A stretch of DNA of 64,000 bases from CAWBAT01 sp046331665 (GTDB lineage: Bacteria; Acidobacteriota; Terriglobia; Versatilivoradales; Versatilivoraceae), in assembly GCA_046331665.1 (NCBI GenBank), contig JAXLQK010000026.1, positions 22,754 through 86,753 on the forward strand. Reading direction: 5' to 3'. The translations under genes and the position numbers were made by a program. The first letter of the stretch is position 1, and every line of letters starts with the position of its first letter. This document shows, piece by piece, positions 1 to 9,039 of the stretch. The notes beneath the pieces were generated by a model. It did no database searches. It was not told where the DNA came from and saw only the letters and a list, made by a program, of their open reading frames with translations.

Positions 1-651
1 GGGGGTTGAAATCCCAAATCCCACCGCCACGGGAAGTGTGGAATGCTCGCGAATCCGGGCGACCAGCGTTTTAGCATCGTCTGAGATGGAGGTCTGCTCC
101 CCGGTCACTCCGGTTCTCGATACGGCATAAATGAATCCCGAGGAATAGCGGGCGATCTTGGCGATCCGCTCGCTGGTACTGGTGGGGGCTGTCAGAAAGA
201 TGCAATCCAGCGAAGCCTGCTGCATCCGGGCCACGGGGGCTTCGGCCTCTTCTACCGACAAATCCGTAATCAAGAAACCGTCCAAGCCGCTTCCTTTGGC
301 TTCCTGGATCAAGTTCTCAAATCCATAGGCAAAGAGTGGATTGTAATAGCTGAATAAAATGAAGGGCACGTCGGTAAGATTTCGCAATTCGGCGACAAAA
401 TGCAAGGCGCGACGAAGCGAAAAACCCCCGCCATTTAAAGCGCGTTCGCTGGCTCGTTGGATGACCGGGCCATCGGCCACTGGATCGGAAAACGGGACAC
501 CCAGCTCAATCAAATCCGCCCCGGCTGCCACCAGTGCCAACACAATTTGGCGCGTCGTCCGAAAATCAGGATCACCCAGGGTAATAAACGGGATAAAGGC
601 CTTTCGACCTGCCTTGCGAAGTGCTTGAAATTTGGAGTCGATACGCCCCAT
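1..651 (-). CDS. trpA: Tryptophan synthase alpha subunit, 3' end outside the window
   Basis: TrpA cleaves indole-3-glycerol phosphate to indole and glyceraldehyde 3-phosphate and passes indole through the tunnel to TrpB. The start is the ATG at 649-651, opening MGRIDSKFQALRKAGR and then the family segment FIPFITLGDPD. The catalytic regions are visible: IELGVPFSDPVADGP, with the Glu and Asp of the alpha active site, and GFGISTP at the cut end. 217 codons are present; full TrpA is about 265-270, so roughly 50 residues are missing beyond base 1. It lies 10 bases after trpB and is the last trp gene seen in the run. Confidence 0.96.
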   Translation of the reverse strand, partial: MGRIDSKFQALRKAGRKAFIPFITLGDPDFRTTRQIVLALVAAGADLIELGVPFSDPVADGPVIQRASERALNGGGFSLRRALHFVAELRNLTDVPFILFSYYNPLFAYGFENLIQEAKGSGLDGFLITDLSVEEAEAPVARMQQASLDCIFLTAPTSTSERIAKIARYSSGFIYAVSRTGVTGEQTSISDDAKTLVARIREHSTLPVAVGFGISTP

Positions 652-661
652 GAAACTCCTT

Positions 662-1903
662 CTAAGCTGTCGTGTGCCGTGAAGCAATTCCGGCGACGGT
701 CTGGACGTCTTTGTCGCCGCGCCCTGACAAATTGACGATCATCAGATCCTGTGGAGAGCGGCGTGGAGCAATGCGCATTGCCTCAGCCACCGCATGGGCA
801 CTTTCCAAGGCGGGAATAATCCCTTCCAGGCGACACAGGAGATGGAAGGCTTCCAGGGCCGCGTCATCGCCGATTGACGTGTACTGCACCCGTCCAATGT
901 CGTGCAGGTAGGCATGCTCCGGCCCTACCGAAGCATAATCCAAGCCGGCAGACACGGAATGGGTGGTAGCGATCTGTCCTTCTTCTGTCTGCAGAACGTA
1001 GGAAAAGGTGCCCTGCAGGATACCAGGCTTTCCCCCTTCAAACCGGGCTGCGTGTTCTCCCAGTTTTTTCCCCGTCCCCCCTGCCTCGACTCCCACCATG
1101 GCCACCCTGTCGTCCTGCAGAAAGGCGTGAAACAATCCAATGGAATTACTGCCGCCTCCCACGCAGGCTACCAGGAGATCCGCGAGACGGCCTTCTTTAT
1201 CCAGAATCTGCTGTCGTGCCTCTCTTCCGATGACCGCCTGGAAGTCACGGACCATCAGAGGATAGGGATGGGCGCTCAGGACCGAACCCAGCAGGTAATA
1301 AGTGTGGCGCACGTTGGTGACCCAATCGCGAATGGCTTCGTTAATTGCGTCTTTCAAGGTCTTGCTCCCGCTCACCACCCCATGGACCTTGGCGCCGAGG
1401 ATACGCATGCGGTAGACATTCAGCTCCTGCCGCTTCATATCCTCAGTCCCCATGTAGACTTCGCAATCCAATCCCAGCAACGCACAGACCGTGGCCGTCG
1501 CCACACCATGCTGCCCGGCGCCTGTTTCGGCGATGACCCGCTTCTTACCCATGCGTTTGGCGAGCAACGCCTGGCCCAGACAGTTGTTAATTTTATGCGC
1601 GCCCGTGTGCCCGAGGTCCTCGCGCTTTAAATAGATTTTGGCGCCACCCAGATGGCGAGTCAGACGTTCGGCAAGAAAAAGGGGTGTGGGCCTGCCCGAA
1701 TAGTCCGTGAACAGGCGATGGAGCTCTGCCTGGAAAGCCGGGTCGTTCTTGGCATTCTCATAGGCCTGCTCCAGCTCTTCGAGAGGCTGCATGAGGGTTT
1801 CCGGGACAAACTTACCGCCATAGACTCCGTAATGCCCTGTGGCATCCGGCAGTTCAGGGGCTGAGGGGAACTGCATAGGGCTCCTTTGCGCGGGGGAACT
1901 CAT
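662..1903 (-). CDS. trpB: Tryptophan synthase beta subunit
   Basis: PLP enzyme that condenses indole with serine to tryptophan, forming a complex with TrpA. The 413 residues match the usual TrpB1 length (about 395-410). The N-terminus has GHYGVYGGKFVPETL, the PLP lysine is K104 in HTGAHKINN, and the phosphate-binding glycine loop VGGGSNSIG follows. The start codon overlaps the trpF stop by four bases (ATGA), which suggests translational coupling. The short-gap TrpA neighbour identifies it as the standard partner of TrpA rather than the stand-alone TrpB2 type. Confidence 0.97.
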   Translation of the reverse strand: MSSPAQRSPMQFPSAPELPDATGHYGVYGGKFVPETLMQPLEELEQAYENAKNDPAFQAELHRLFTDYSGRPTPLFLAERLTRHLGGAKIYLKREDLGHTGAHKINNCLGQALLAKRMGKKRVIAETGAGQHGVATATVCALLGLDCEVYMGTEDMKRQELNVYRMRILGAKVHGVVSGSKTLKDAINEAIRDWVTNVRHTYYLLGSVLSAHPYPLMVRDFQAVIGREARQQILDKEGRLADLLVACVGGGSNSIGLFHAFLQDDRVAMVGVEAGGTGKKLGEHAARFEGGKPGILQGTFSYVLQTEEGQIATTHSVSAGLDYASVGPEHAYLHDIGRVQYTSIGDDAALEAFHLLCRLEGIIPALESAHAVAEAMRIAPRRSPQDLMIVNLSGRGDKDVQTVAGIASRHTTA

Positions 1904-2529
1904 GACTCGACTCGCAGTTGATGCACCAAACGGAACAAGGCCGTCATCTTGTCGTGATCTTTCTTGCCTGGCTCGGATTCTATGCCACTGCCAATATCTA
2001 CGGCATACGGGTGAACACGGCTAACGGCTTCGACAATGTTATCGGGCTTCAGCCCGCCGGCCAGGATTATTCGGCCGTAGGCTTTGGCAGCCACGGCAAT
2101 GTCCCAGTCAAATACCTTTCCGGTGCCTCCCAGCTGCTCGGGATCATAGGTATCCAACAGGTATGCCCCCGCCGCGTACTGATGCAGCAATTCGAGATCA
2201 AAATGGCGATCCACACGAAACGCCTTGATGACCCGGAGTTCATTGACCTTTTTCACATAGTCAGGAGACTCAGAGCCGTGAAGCTGTACCGCGTTCAAGC
2301 CGACGGCCCGGGCGACGCTGGAGATCCGCTCTGGGCTGAATTCGTCGGCAAAGATGCCGACCGTTGAGACGAGCGGCGGCAACTCTTCAATGATTAACTT
2401 CGCCCGGGATGGTTCGATATAGCGCGGACTCTTTTTGTAAAAATTAAAGCCCAAGGCATCAGCGCCCAAATCGACCGCCCGTTTAGCATCTTCCAGATTG
2501 GTAATCCCGCAGATTTTGACTTTAACCAT
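1900..2529 (-). CDS. trpF: Phosphoribosylanthranilate isomerase
   Basis: Third pathway step after TrpD: Amadori rearrangement of N-(5-phosphoribosyl)anthranilate to CdRP. The 209-residue TIM barrel begins VKICGITN, containing the catalytic Cys, and later has LAGGLKPDNI and VDIGSGIE, the phosphate-binding loops; a family Asp lies in LLDTYDPEQLGGTG. Length is typical of monofunctional TrpF. It sits three bases after trpC and overlaps trpB by four bases, so the three genes are probably cotranslated. Confidence 0.96.
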   Translation of the reverse strand: MVKVKICGITNLEDAKRAVDLGADALGFNFYKKSPRYIEPSRAKLIIEELPPLVSTVGIFADEFSPERISSVARAVGLNAVQLHGSESPDYVKKVNELRVIKAFRVDRHFDLELLHQYAAGAYLLDTYDPEQLGGTGKVFDWDIAVAAKAYGRIILAGGLKPDNIVEAVSRVHPYAVDIGSGIESEPGKKDHDKMTALFRLVHQLRVES

Positions 2530-2532
2530 GCT

Positions 2533-3342
2533 TTAGTTGAGACTTCGAATCATCAATTCGCGCAACGCTCTTCCTGGGTTCTTCGACTTCATGAAGATCT
2601 CCCCAATGAGAAACGCATCCACGCCCGCATCGCGGAGCATGCGAATGTCGTCTGCGGTCTGAATTCCACTTTCGCTCACGAGCAGGACCGAATCCGGAAC
2701 ATGAGGAGCCAGGTGAATGGTCGTGCTAATGTCAACCCGGAAGGTCTTCAGGTCCCGGTTATTCACGCCCACGATTCTAGACTCGGCTTCCAGGGCAATT
2801 CGGAGTTCTGTCAGATTGTGCACTTCCACCAGAACATCCAGCCCTAATCGATTTGCCAATTCCGAGAGATCTTTGAGCTGGGCAGGTTCGAGGATGGCAA
2901 CAATCAGCAGAATAGCGTCGGCTCCACTCTGTGCCGCCTCATAGAGCTGCCATGGGTCGACAATGAAATCCTTTTGCAAGATGGGACGGGAAACCGCCTG
3001 GCGAACTCCTCTTAGATGCTCCACCGAGCCCTGAAAATGGTCTTCTTCAGTCAGGATGGAGATGGCCGCGGCATTGTTTGACTCATAGTCCATGGCAATC
3101 TGGACCGGATCAAAATCCTCACAAAGGATCCCTTTCGACGGTGAGGCCTTTTTGATCTCCGCAATCACGTTCAGCCGTTCACTCCGGTCCAAGGCATCAT
3201 AGAAGGACCGGATCTTGATTTCATCGTGTCTGGGGCGCCTCCAGCTGACACCCTCTAAGTTTGGGTGAAGCTTCTTGAGAGTCTCGAGCTTCGCTTTCTT
3301 GACCTGAACGATGCGGGACAGACGATTTTCTTCCAATTTCAA
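2533..3342 (-). CDS. trpC: Indole-3-glycerol phosphate synthase
   Basis: Closes the indole ring: CdRP to indole-3-glycerol phosphate with loss of CO2 and water. The 269-residue TIM barrel shows VIAEIKKASPSKG (catalytic Lys and substrate loop), LQKDFIVD, VGVNNRDL and LVSESGI, all hallmarks of the family. The start is a TTG at 3340-3342 (MKLEENRLSRIVQVKK) preceded by a GAGG Shine-Dalgarno; no ATG fits as well. It is separated from trpD by a 99-base spacer carrying a strong stem-loop, the longest gap inside the trp section. Confidence 0.96.
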   Translation of the reverse strand: MKLEENRLSRIVQVKKAKLETLKKLHPNLEGVSWRRPRHDEIKIRSFYDALDRSERLNVIAEIKKASPSKGILCEDFDPVQIAMDYESNNAAAISILTEEDHFQGSVEHLRGVRQAVSRPILQKDFIVDPWQLYEAAQSGADAILLIVAILEPAQLKDLSELANRLGLDVLVEVHNLTELRIALEAESRIVGVNNRDLKTFRVDISTTIHLAPHVPDSVLLVSESGIQTADDIRMLRDAGVDAFLIGEIFMKSKNPGRALRELMIRSLN

Positions 3343-3375
3343 CCCTCAACTGTTCGATTTCGCAACTGTTTTCCC

Positions 3376-3413
3376 GGAGCCAGGTTGAGGGGTCTTACCC
3401 CCAGTCTGGCTCC
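3376..3413 (-). other. Stem-loop in the trpD-trpC spacer
   Basis: The spacer holds a perfect 8-bp inverted repeat, GGAGCCAG (3376-3383) with CTGGCTCC (3406-3413). Inside it is a second perfect 5-bp repeat, GGGGT (3389-3393) with ACCCC (3397-3401) around a 3-base loop. No T-run follows on the transcribed strand, so it is not a classical intrinsic terminator. An RNA processing or stability element, or a partial attenuator within the operon, is possible. The structure is seen; the role is inference. Confidence 0.6.
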
Positions 3414-3441
3414 TGAATTCATGGAACTGGCCTTCTTGCCG

Positions 3442-4509
3442 CTAGGGATGTGATCCCTGCACCTCACGAGTCCTGACTTTGCGCCCGTTGGTATATTCGA
3501 CCAAGTCTGTGAGTTTACCCAGGGCGGCACCACTATCCAACGACTGCCTGGCTAATGCTACCCCATCCGCGATAGATGCGGCAACGCCCGCCACATAAAT
3601 TCCGGCGGCAGCATTCAAAATTACGATCTCACGGCGCGCATCATGGCGTTTCAGGGTCAGTATCTCGTGAAGGATGGCGGCGTTTTCCTCAACCTCCCCC
3701 CCGGAATATTCGTGAACAGACCGGCGCGAAAAACCCAGGACTTCTGGCGTAAGGTATCGCGTCTCGATTTTCCCGGCCCGGAGTTCCGTCACTTTGGTCT
3801 TCGAATCTAAACCCAATTCATCCAAGCCTTCTTCGCCGCAAAAAATCAACGCGTGCTCACTCCCCAATTGCTGCAAGGCCTCCCCGACCAGTTCGGTCAG
3901 GTGAGGGGCATACACTCCGATGATCTGCCGGCGCGCCCCTGCCGGGTTGAGCAGGGGACCCATCAGATTAAAAATTGTACGGACTCCGAGTTCCTTTCGA
4001 ACCCGGCCGACGATTTTCATGGCGGGATGAAAAGCAGGTGCGAAAAGAAAGGTGATTCCGGTTTCGGTGAGGCAATCTTCCAATACTTCTCTGGGAGCGC
4101 TGATGTTGACTCCCAACCGGGTCAAGACGTCGGCACTGCCACACTTCCCGGAGATTGCCCGGTTGCCATGCTTGGCGACTGGAACTCCCGCTCCGGCAAT
4201 GACGATCGCCGCTGCCGTTGAAATATTGAATGTTCCGGAGCCATCGCCGCCAGTTCCGGCCGTATCGACCAGATTTTTGTGGGGATGGTTCAAGTGGACA
4301 GCGTATTCGCGCATTCCGAGTACGAATCCAACCAATTCCCCAACGGATTCTCCCTTCACCGAGAGCCCCATGAGCAAGGCGGCGATTTGAATTTCCGTGA
4401 GCTGTTCCTGAAAGATGGCCTGAACCAACTGCCTGGACTCTTCCGAACCCAGAGACTGGCCTCGCTGTATTTTCTTCATGGCCTCATGATAGAGGGAAGC
4501 AATGTTCAT
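3442..4509 (-). CDS. trpD: Anthranilate phosphoribosyltransferase
   Basis: Transfers phosphoribose from PRPP to anthranilate. The 355 residues are close to the family norm of about 340. The PRPP-binding glycine motif DTAGTGGDGSGTFN is present, followed by VAKHGNRAISGKCGSADVL and, further on, LGVRTIFNLMGPLLNP, all diagnostic. The protein is stand-alone, not fused to TrpG. The ATG at 4507-4509 lies 84 bases after the trpG stop. The last residues past NGRKVRTREVQ run slightly beyond the usual end. Confidence 0.96.
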   Translation of the reverse strand: MNIASLYHEAMKKIQRGQSLGSEESRQLVQAIFQEQLTEIQIAALLMGLSVKGESVGELVGFVLGMREYAVHLNHPHKNLVDTAGTGGDGSGTFNISTAAAIVIAGAGVPVAKHGNRAISGKCGSADVLTRLGVNISAPREVLEDCLTETGITFLFAPAFHPAMKIVGRVRKELGVRTIFNLMGPLLNPAGARRQIIGVYAPHLTELVGEALQQLGSEHALIFCGEEGLDELGLDSKTKVTELRAGKIETRYLTPEVLGFSRRSVHEYSGGEVEENAAILHEILTLKRHDARREIVILNAAAGIYVAGVAASIADGVALARQSLDSGAALGKLTDLVEYTNGRKVRTREVQGSHP

Positions 4510-4593
4510 GTCATTTGGCCCGGGTGTCCGGCAAATTTCCTGGCTTTGCTGGATTCGTTTCTTTTGAGGAAAAGGGAAAGTCTATCAACCGTG

Positions 4594-5160
4594 TTACAGT
4601 TTCAAGAAGTTTTCGAGCAGTTTCTTCCCGTGAGCAGTCAAGATGGATTCCGGGTGGAACTGAACCCCTTCGATCGGATAATCGCGATGCCGGAGTCCCA
4701 TGATCAGGCCATCCGTTGACGTCGCCGAAACTTCCAGACACTTCGGCAAAGTTTTCCGCTCGACAATGAGCGAATGGTAGCGGGTAGCCGGGAAACGGTA
4801 AGGCAGTCCGCTAAAGATGGTTCGATTGTCGTGGCAGATTTCGCTGGTCTTGCCATGCATAAGATAGGGAGCCGGGATGACGCGGCCGCCGAAAACCTGA
4901 CCAATGGCCTGATGCCCCAGACACACTCCAAGGATGGGTTTCTTGGATGATTCAAAGGTCTTCAGGAGTTTCAGTGTAATCCCGGCTTGATCCGGGTTTC
5001 CCGGTCCAGGTGAAATGACAATACGTTCGGGGCTCAAATCGACAATTCTTTCGACCTCAATCTTGTCGTTCCGAAAAACCTTCACCTCTTGTCCCAGTTC
5101 GCCCAAGTATTGGACCAGGTTATAGGTAAAGGAATCGTAATTATCAATCACCACAATCAT
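4594..5160 (-). CDS. trpG: Anthranilate synthase component II, glutamine amidotransferase
   Basis: Class I glutaminase subunit that supplies ammonia to TrpE. The 188 residues carry the catalytic triad: nucleophile C80 in GVCLGHQAIG, and H169/E171 in VQFHPESI. The N-terminus DNYDSFTYNLVQYLGELG is characteristic of TrpG/PabA. The same subunit can serve both anthranilate and aminodeoxychorismate synthases in many bacteria, but its place nine bases from trpE favours tryptophan synthesis as the main role. Confidence 0.95.
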   Translation of the reverse strand: MIVVIDNYDSFTYNLVQYLGELGQEVKVFRNDKIEVERIVDLSPERIVISPGPGNPDQAGITLKLLKTFESSKKPILGVCLGHQAIGQVFGGRVIPAPYLMHGKTSEICHDNRTIFSGLPYRFPATRYHSLIVERKTLPKCLEVSATSTDGLIMGLRHRDYPIEGVQFHPESILTAHGKKLLENFLKL

Positions 5161-5169
5161 GGCACTCCC

Positions 5170-6672
5170 TCAAAACCCGCCTTCGGCCATTTCCACGGCT
5201 TTGATCAAGGCCCGCGATTTGTTAATGGTTTCCTGAAATTCTTTTTCCGGCATCGAATCTGCCACAATCCCGCCTCCGGCTTGAATATATGCCTTGCCGT
5301 CCTTGACCACCAAGGTGCGAATGGCGATGCAGGAGTCCAGATTCCCGGAAAAATCCAGGTAGAGGATCGCCCCGGCGTAAACGGCCCGCCGGGTTGGCTC
5401 CAATTCATCAATAATCTGCATGGCCCGGACTTTAGGCGCGCCCGTAACCGTGCCGGCCGGGAAACAGGACATAAGAGCCTCAAATCGGTCGACTCCCGGT
5501 TTTAGTTTCCCGCGCAAACTGGAAACCAGATGCATGACGTGTGAATATTTCTCGATAAACATCAAGTCCACGACTTCCACGCTGCCAAACTCGCAAACTT
5601 TTCCCAAATCGTTTCTTCCCAAGTCGACGAGCATGATGTGTTCGGCGCGTTCCTTTTCGTCGGCTTTGAGCTCCTCGGCCAATAAGGCATCTTCATCCTC
5701 ATTGTCCCCTCGCGGGCGGGTCCCCGCAATGGGCCTATAATGGATAGTCCCGTCCGTGATCTTCACCAGCATCTCCGGCGAAGAGCCGATCACTGAGTGA
5801 TCTTTCAACTTCAAGTAAAACATGTAGGGGGACGGGTTCACCATGCGCAAGGCGCGGTAGATGTTAAAACTCGAAGTTGTTACGGAAACCGTAAAACGCT
5901 GCGACAAGACAACCTGAAAAATGTCCCCAATTTTGATCCACTCTTTGCATTTTTCAACGGCTTTCAAATAGTCAGCCTTTGAGAAATTGGATTTGACGGT
6001 TTCGTCGCCATTCTCCACCGCCCCGAAGGGAGGAACCGGAACCTGCTGTTTAAGCCGAGCCTCCAGGGTCTCGATTTCAAATAGGGCCATTTGGTACTTC
6101 TCTTCCAATTGATCTGCATTCTCATCCACAAAAACATTGGAAACGATGAGAATTTGCTGACGGACGTGATCAAACACCAACAGGTTCGAGAAGAACATGA
6201 GGACGGCGTCTTCCAATTGCAGGTCGTCCTCACCCCGCTGTGGAATGTCTTCAACCCAGCGAATCGTTTCGTAAGCGAAGTAGCCCACGGCCCCACCCAC
6301 AAAGGGCGGGAGTCCGGGTTGTTTGACGGGCTGGTAGCGCTCGGTAATCTTCTTCATGACATCCAGGAGATGCCCTTTCCGTTTCAGTATTTCTTTGCCC
6401 CGGATGATTTCCACCAGCTCGCCGGTCGAACTCAGGATGAGATAAGGATCACAGCCGAGGAAAGAGAAGCGGGCAATCTTCTCTCCACCTTCGACACTTT
6501 CCAGCAGGAAGGCGTATGGCTTCTCCGCTTCGATGCGTAGATAGGCGGAGACCGGAGTCAACAGGTCAGCGCTCACTGCTTTATAGACGGGAATAATGTT
6601 TCCCTGCTTGGTCAAATCGACAAATTTTTCAAAATTCGGGTAGATCATTTTCAAAGGCGCGTCGGGTACCAT
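5170..6672 (-). CDS. trpE: Anthranilate synthase component I
   Basis: Chorismate-binding subunit converting chorismate to anthranilate with TrpG. The 500 residues include the N-terminal LLES segment that forms the tryptophan feedback pocket (AFLLESVEGGEKIARFS), then the chorismate-binding domain with GSSPEMLVKI, PIAGTRPRG, DLGRNDLG, SGNLDSCIAIRT and QAGGGIVADS. The retained LLES pocket predicts feedback inhibition by tryptophan (inference). An internal ATG at 6648 (MIYPNFEKF) is a plausible alternative start. It follows hisIE by only about 45 bases, joining the his and trp sections. Confidence 0.96.
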   Translation of the reverse strand: MVPDAPLKMIYPNFEKFVDLTKQGNIIPVYKAVSADLLTPVSAYLRIEAEKPYAFLLESVEGGEKIARFSFLGCDPYLILSSTGELVEIIRGKEILKRKGHLLDVMKKITERYQPVKQPGLPPFVGGAVGYFAYETIRWVEDIPQRGEDDLQLEDAVLMFFSNLLVFDHVRQQILIVSNVFVDENADQLEEKYQMALFEIETLEARLKQQVPVPPFGAVENGDETVKSNFSKADYLKAVEKCKEWIKIGDIFQVVLSQRFTVSVTTSSFNIYRALRMVNPSPYMFYLKLKDHSVIGSSPEMLVKITDGTIHYRPIAGTRPRGDNEDEDALLAEELKADEKERAEHIMLVDLGRNDLGKVCEFGSVEVVDLMFIEKYSHVMHLVSSLRGKLKPGVDRFEALMSCFPAGTVTGAPKVRAMQIIDELEPTRRAVYAGAILYLDFSGNLDSCIAIRTLVVKDGKAYIQAGGGIVADSMPEKEFQETINKSRALIKAVEMAEGGF

Positions 6673-6717
6673 CCGTTGCCACCGACAGTGGTATTCCGCC
6701 TAACTCCTCTTCCTCGT

Positions 6718-7416
6718 TCAGGATGCCGAAGGGGGATTTTTCCTCTTCTGGCTCCGCTTCTCCAATTCAGTCCATACGTCGTTGACATCCAGCCCCTCAT
6801 TCACGAACAGCACCAACAGATGATACAAAAGATCGGCCGACTCCACCGTTAACTCCACCGGGGACTTATTCTTGGCTGCGATTATGGTTTCGGCAGATTC
6901 CTCCCCAATCTTCTTGAGAATCTTGTCGATCCCCTGGCGGAACAGATAAGTCGTGTAGGACCCTTCCGGCATCTCTTCTTTCCGTTCCCGGATAACTTGC
7001 AGCAACCGGTCGATGATTGCAACTGCATCGGGCCGTGCCGAGTCCTTCCGGGGAACCGCGCGGCTTTCGGGTGCGGCGCTAAAGAGTTCCTCGTGAAAGC
7101 AAGACACATCCCCTGTATGGCAGGCGGGGCCTCGGGGTTGAACGAAAATAACCAAGCTGTCTCCATCGCAATCGAGATCGATTCGGACAATCTTCTGGGT
7201 ATTTCCAGAGGTTTCCCCCTTATGCCAGAGCTTTCCTCGGCTTCGACTCCAAAAATAAGTCTCTCCCCGACTCAGAGAGAGCTCAACGGCCTCTCGATTC
7301 ATATACGCCAAGGTGAGAACTTTCCCTGTCGCAACATCCTGCACGATGGCCGGGATTAATCCCTGGGAATCGAATTTTAGTCGGGAGATGATTTTATCGT
7401 TGCCGCTATCTGACAT
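6718..7416 (-). CDS. hisI: Bifunctional phosphoribosyl-AMP cyclohydrolase / phosphoribosyl-ATP pyrophosphatase
   Basis: Catalyses steps two and three of histidine synthesis. The N-terminal HisI domain (about residues 1-115) has LAYMNREAVELS, LWHKGETSGN and the metal-binding DLDCDGDS and PACHTG. The C-terminal HisE domain (about 135-230) has YTTYLFRQGIDKILKKIGEE and the MazG-like acidic pattern. The ATG at 7416 (MSDSGNDKIIS) was chosen because the longer in-frame extension begins at a TTG and adds a basic tail not expected in the family. The gene lies 71 bases after hisF. Confidence 0.94.
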   Translation of the reverse strand: MSDSGNDKIISRLKFDSQGLIPAIVQDVATGKVLTLAYMNREAVELSLSRGETYFWSRSRGKLWHKGETSGNTQKIVRIDLDCDGDSLVIFVQPRGPACHTGDVSCFHEELFSAAPESRAVPRKDSARPDAVAIIDRLLQVIRERKEEMPEGSYTTYLFRQGIDKILKKIGEESAETIIAAKNKSPVELTVESADLLYHLLVLFVNEGLDVNDVWTELEKRSQKRKNPPSAS

Positions 7417-7487
7417 GCTGTCTCGCTGTCTTCTTTGAAATAATCCTGAACTCTGGCGTCGCCCGCATTTCAACCGACCGGGATACC

Positions 7488-8261
7488 CTACCGCACCAGC
7501 ACCCCCCGCTCTCTCAAGTAATCCTTTGCCTGGCCGATCGTGTAGGTCCCGAAGTGAAAAATCGACGCCGCCAGGGCCGCGCTGGCGCCTCCCTCGGTAA
7601 GCCCCTGGAGAAGGTGGTCCAAACTCCCTACCCCGCCCGAGGCGATGACCGGGATCTGCAGTTGTGAGGTGAGCGCCTTGAGCAATTCCAGGTCGTATCC
7701 ATCTTGGGTGCCATCGCGGTCCATGCTGGTGAGCAAAATTTCTCCGGCCCCCAGGCCTTCGCCTTTCCTAGCCCATTCGAGGGCGTCGATTCCGGTCGGT
7801 GTTCTCCCTCCATGGACATAGACCTCCCAGCTGGGCAAAACAACCCCAGGAACTTGGGGACGGCGTTTAGCGTCGATGGCCAGAACTATACATTGAGTCC
7901 CGAATTTTTCGGCACCTGCCTTGATGAGTTCCGGACGGTCAACGGCAGCGGTGTTCAGAGAAACTTTGTCTGCGCCTGCTCTCAAAATCTCCTGAATATC
8001 TTCAATCGTCCGGATACCACCGCCTACCGTGAATGGGATGAACACGCAGTCGGCGACACGACCGACGACTTCCACCATAATCTTGCGGGCGTCGGAGGAA
8101 GCGGTGATATCAAGAAAAACCAGTTCATCGGCTCCCGCCTGATCGTAGCGCCGGGCACATTCCACGGGATCTCCCGCGTCAATCAGCCCGACAAAATTGA
8201 CACCTTTGACCACTCTGCCCCTGTCGACATCCAGACAAGGAATCACACGTTTTGCCAGCAT
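7488..8261 (-). CDS. hisF: Imidazole glycerol phosphate synthase, cyclase subunit
   Basis: With HisH, converts PRFAR and ammonia to imidazole glycerol phosphate and AICAR; AICAR feeds back to purine synthesis. The 257-residue TIM barrel starts MLAKRVIPCLDVDRGRVVKG with catalytic D11, and the second catalytic Asp is in VLAIDAKR. Other family segments are VGGGIRTIED, LLTSMDRDGT and VIASGGVGSLDH. Length is normal for HisF. It sits 40 bases downstream of hisA. Confidence 0.97.
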   Translation of the reverse strand: MLAKRVIPCLDVDRGRVVKGVNFVGLIDAGDPVECARRYDQAGADELVFLDITASSDARKIMVEVVGRVADCVFIPFTVGGGIRTIEDIQEILRAGADKVSLNTAAVDRPELIKAGAEKFGTQCIVLAIDAKRRPQVPGVVLPSWEVYVHGGRTPTGIDALEWARKGEGLGAGEILLTSMDRDGTQDGYDLELLKALTSQLQIPVIASGGVGSLDHLLQGLTEGGASAALAASIFHFGTYTIGQAKDYLRERGVLVR

Positions 8262-8301
8262 AAATGGGCAATTTTATTGAAAGGAAACAGCAAACACAAT
8301 C

Positions 8302-9039
8302 TTATTCCAGTCCTGCCGACTGACAAAGCTGGAGAGCTTCTGCGAGCGAGAACTTTTGCTCGTAGAGTGCCTTTCCAATGATCACACCTTCCACGCCGGA
8401 AGGCTCGAGCGGCTTAAGCATGTGGAGATCATCCAAAGAAGAAACGCCTCCCGAAGCAATCACCCGTAGTCCCGACTCTTCAGCCATTTGCCTGGTGGCA
8501 GCGGCATTGGGACCTGTCAACATGCCATCGCGAGAAATGTCTGTATAAACGACGCGCTGTACACCCTGGCGGGACAGGGTTTTCGCAAACGACACGGCAT
8601 CCATGGCTTCCACTTGATTCCAGCCGTGGGTCGCCAGCAGGCCTCCCTGCGCATCCAGCCCGACGACGATTCGATCGGCATAGCGTTGCACCGCTTTTTT
8701 GAGAAAGCCGGGATCCCGAAACGCCGCTGTCCCGATGACCACTCGCGAGGCTCCGGCACTCAAGATCTCTTCCAGATCGGATTCCTGGCGAATTCCACCG
8801 CCAAATTGGACTGGGATGGATAGAGTGCCAAAAATTTTCTTGGCGATTTGCCGGTTTTCCGAAACTGTCGACATTGCCCGATCGAGGTCCACCAAATGGA
8901 GCCAGGTCGCTCCCTCCTTCTGCCAACGAAGAGCCATTTGCAGCGGGTCATCCGAATAAACGGTTTCATGCTCGGCCCGTCCTTGCAGGAGTCGAACACA
9001 TTTACCTCGACGCAAATCGATGGCCGGAAAGATGATCAT
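8302..9039 (-). CDS. hisA: ProFAR isomerase
   Basis: Isomerises ProFAR to PRFAR. The 245-residue half-barrel repeat protein begins MIIFPAIDLRRGKCVRL, with the catalytic Asp at position 8 and the second in VGLDAQGG; QFGGGIRQESD, TDISRDGML and VIASGGVSS are the phosphate loops. It is clearly HisA rather than the paralogous HisF by its N-terminus and shorter length. It is separated from hisH by an unusually long 266-base spacer. Confidence 0.96.
   Translation of the reverse strand: MIIFPAIDLRRGKCVRLLQGRAEHETVYSDDPLQMALRWQKEGATWLHLVDLDRAMSTVSENRQIAKKIFGTLSIPVQFGGGIRQESDLEEILSAGASRVVIGTAAFRDPGFLKKAVQRYADRIVVGLDAQGGLLATHGWNQVEAMDAVSFAKTLSRQGVQRVVYTDISRDGMLTGPNAAATRQMAEESGLRVIASGGVSSLDDLHMLKPLEPSGVEGVIIGKALYEQKFSLAEALQLCQSAGLE

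Noticed and set aside
902..1630. Long plus-strand frame of 242 codons opposite trpB
   Set aside because: Shadow of a highly conserved minus-strand gene; no ribosome site and no family-like text.
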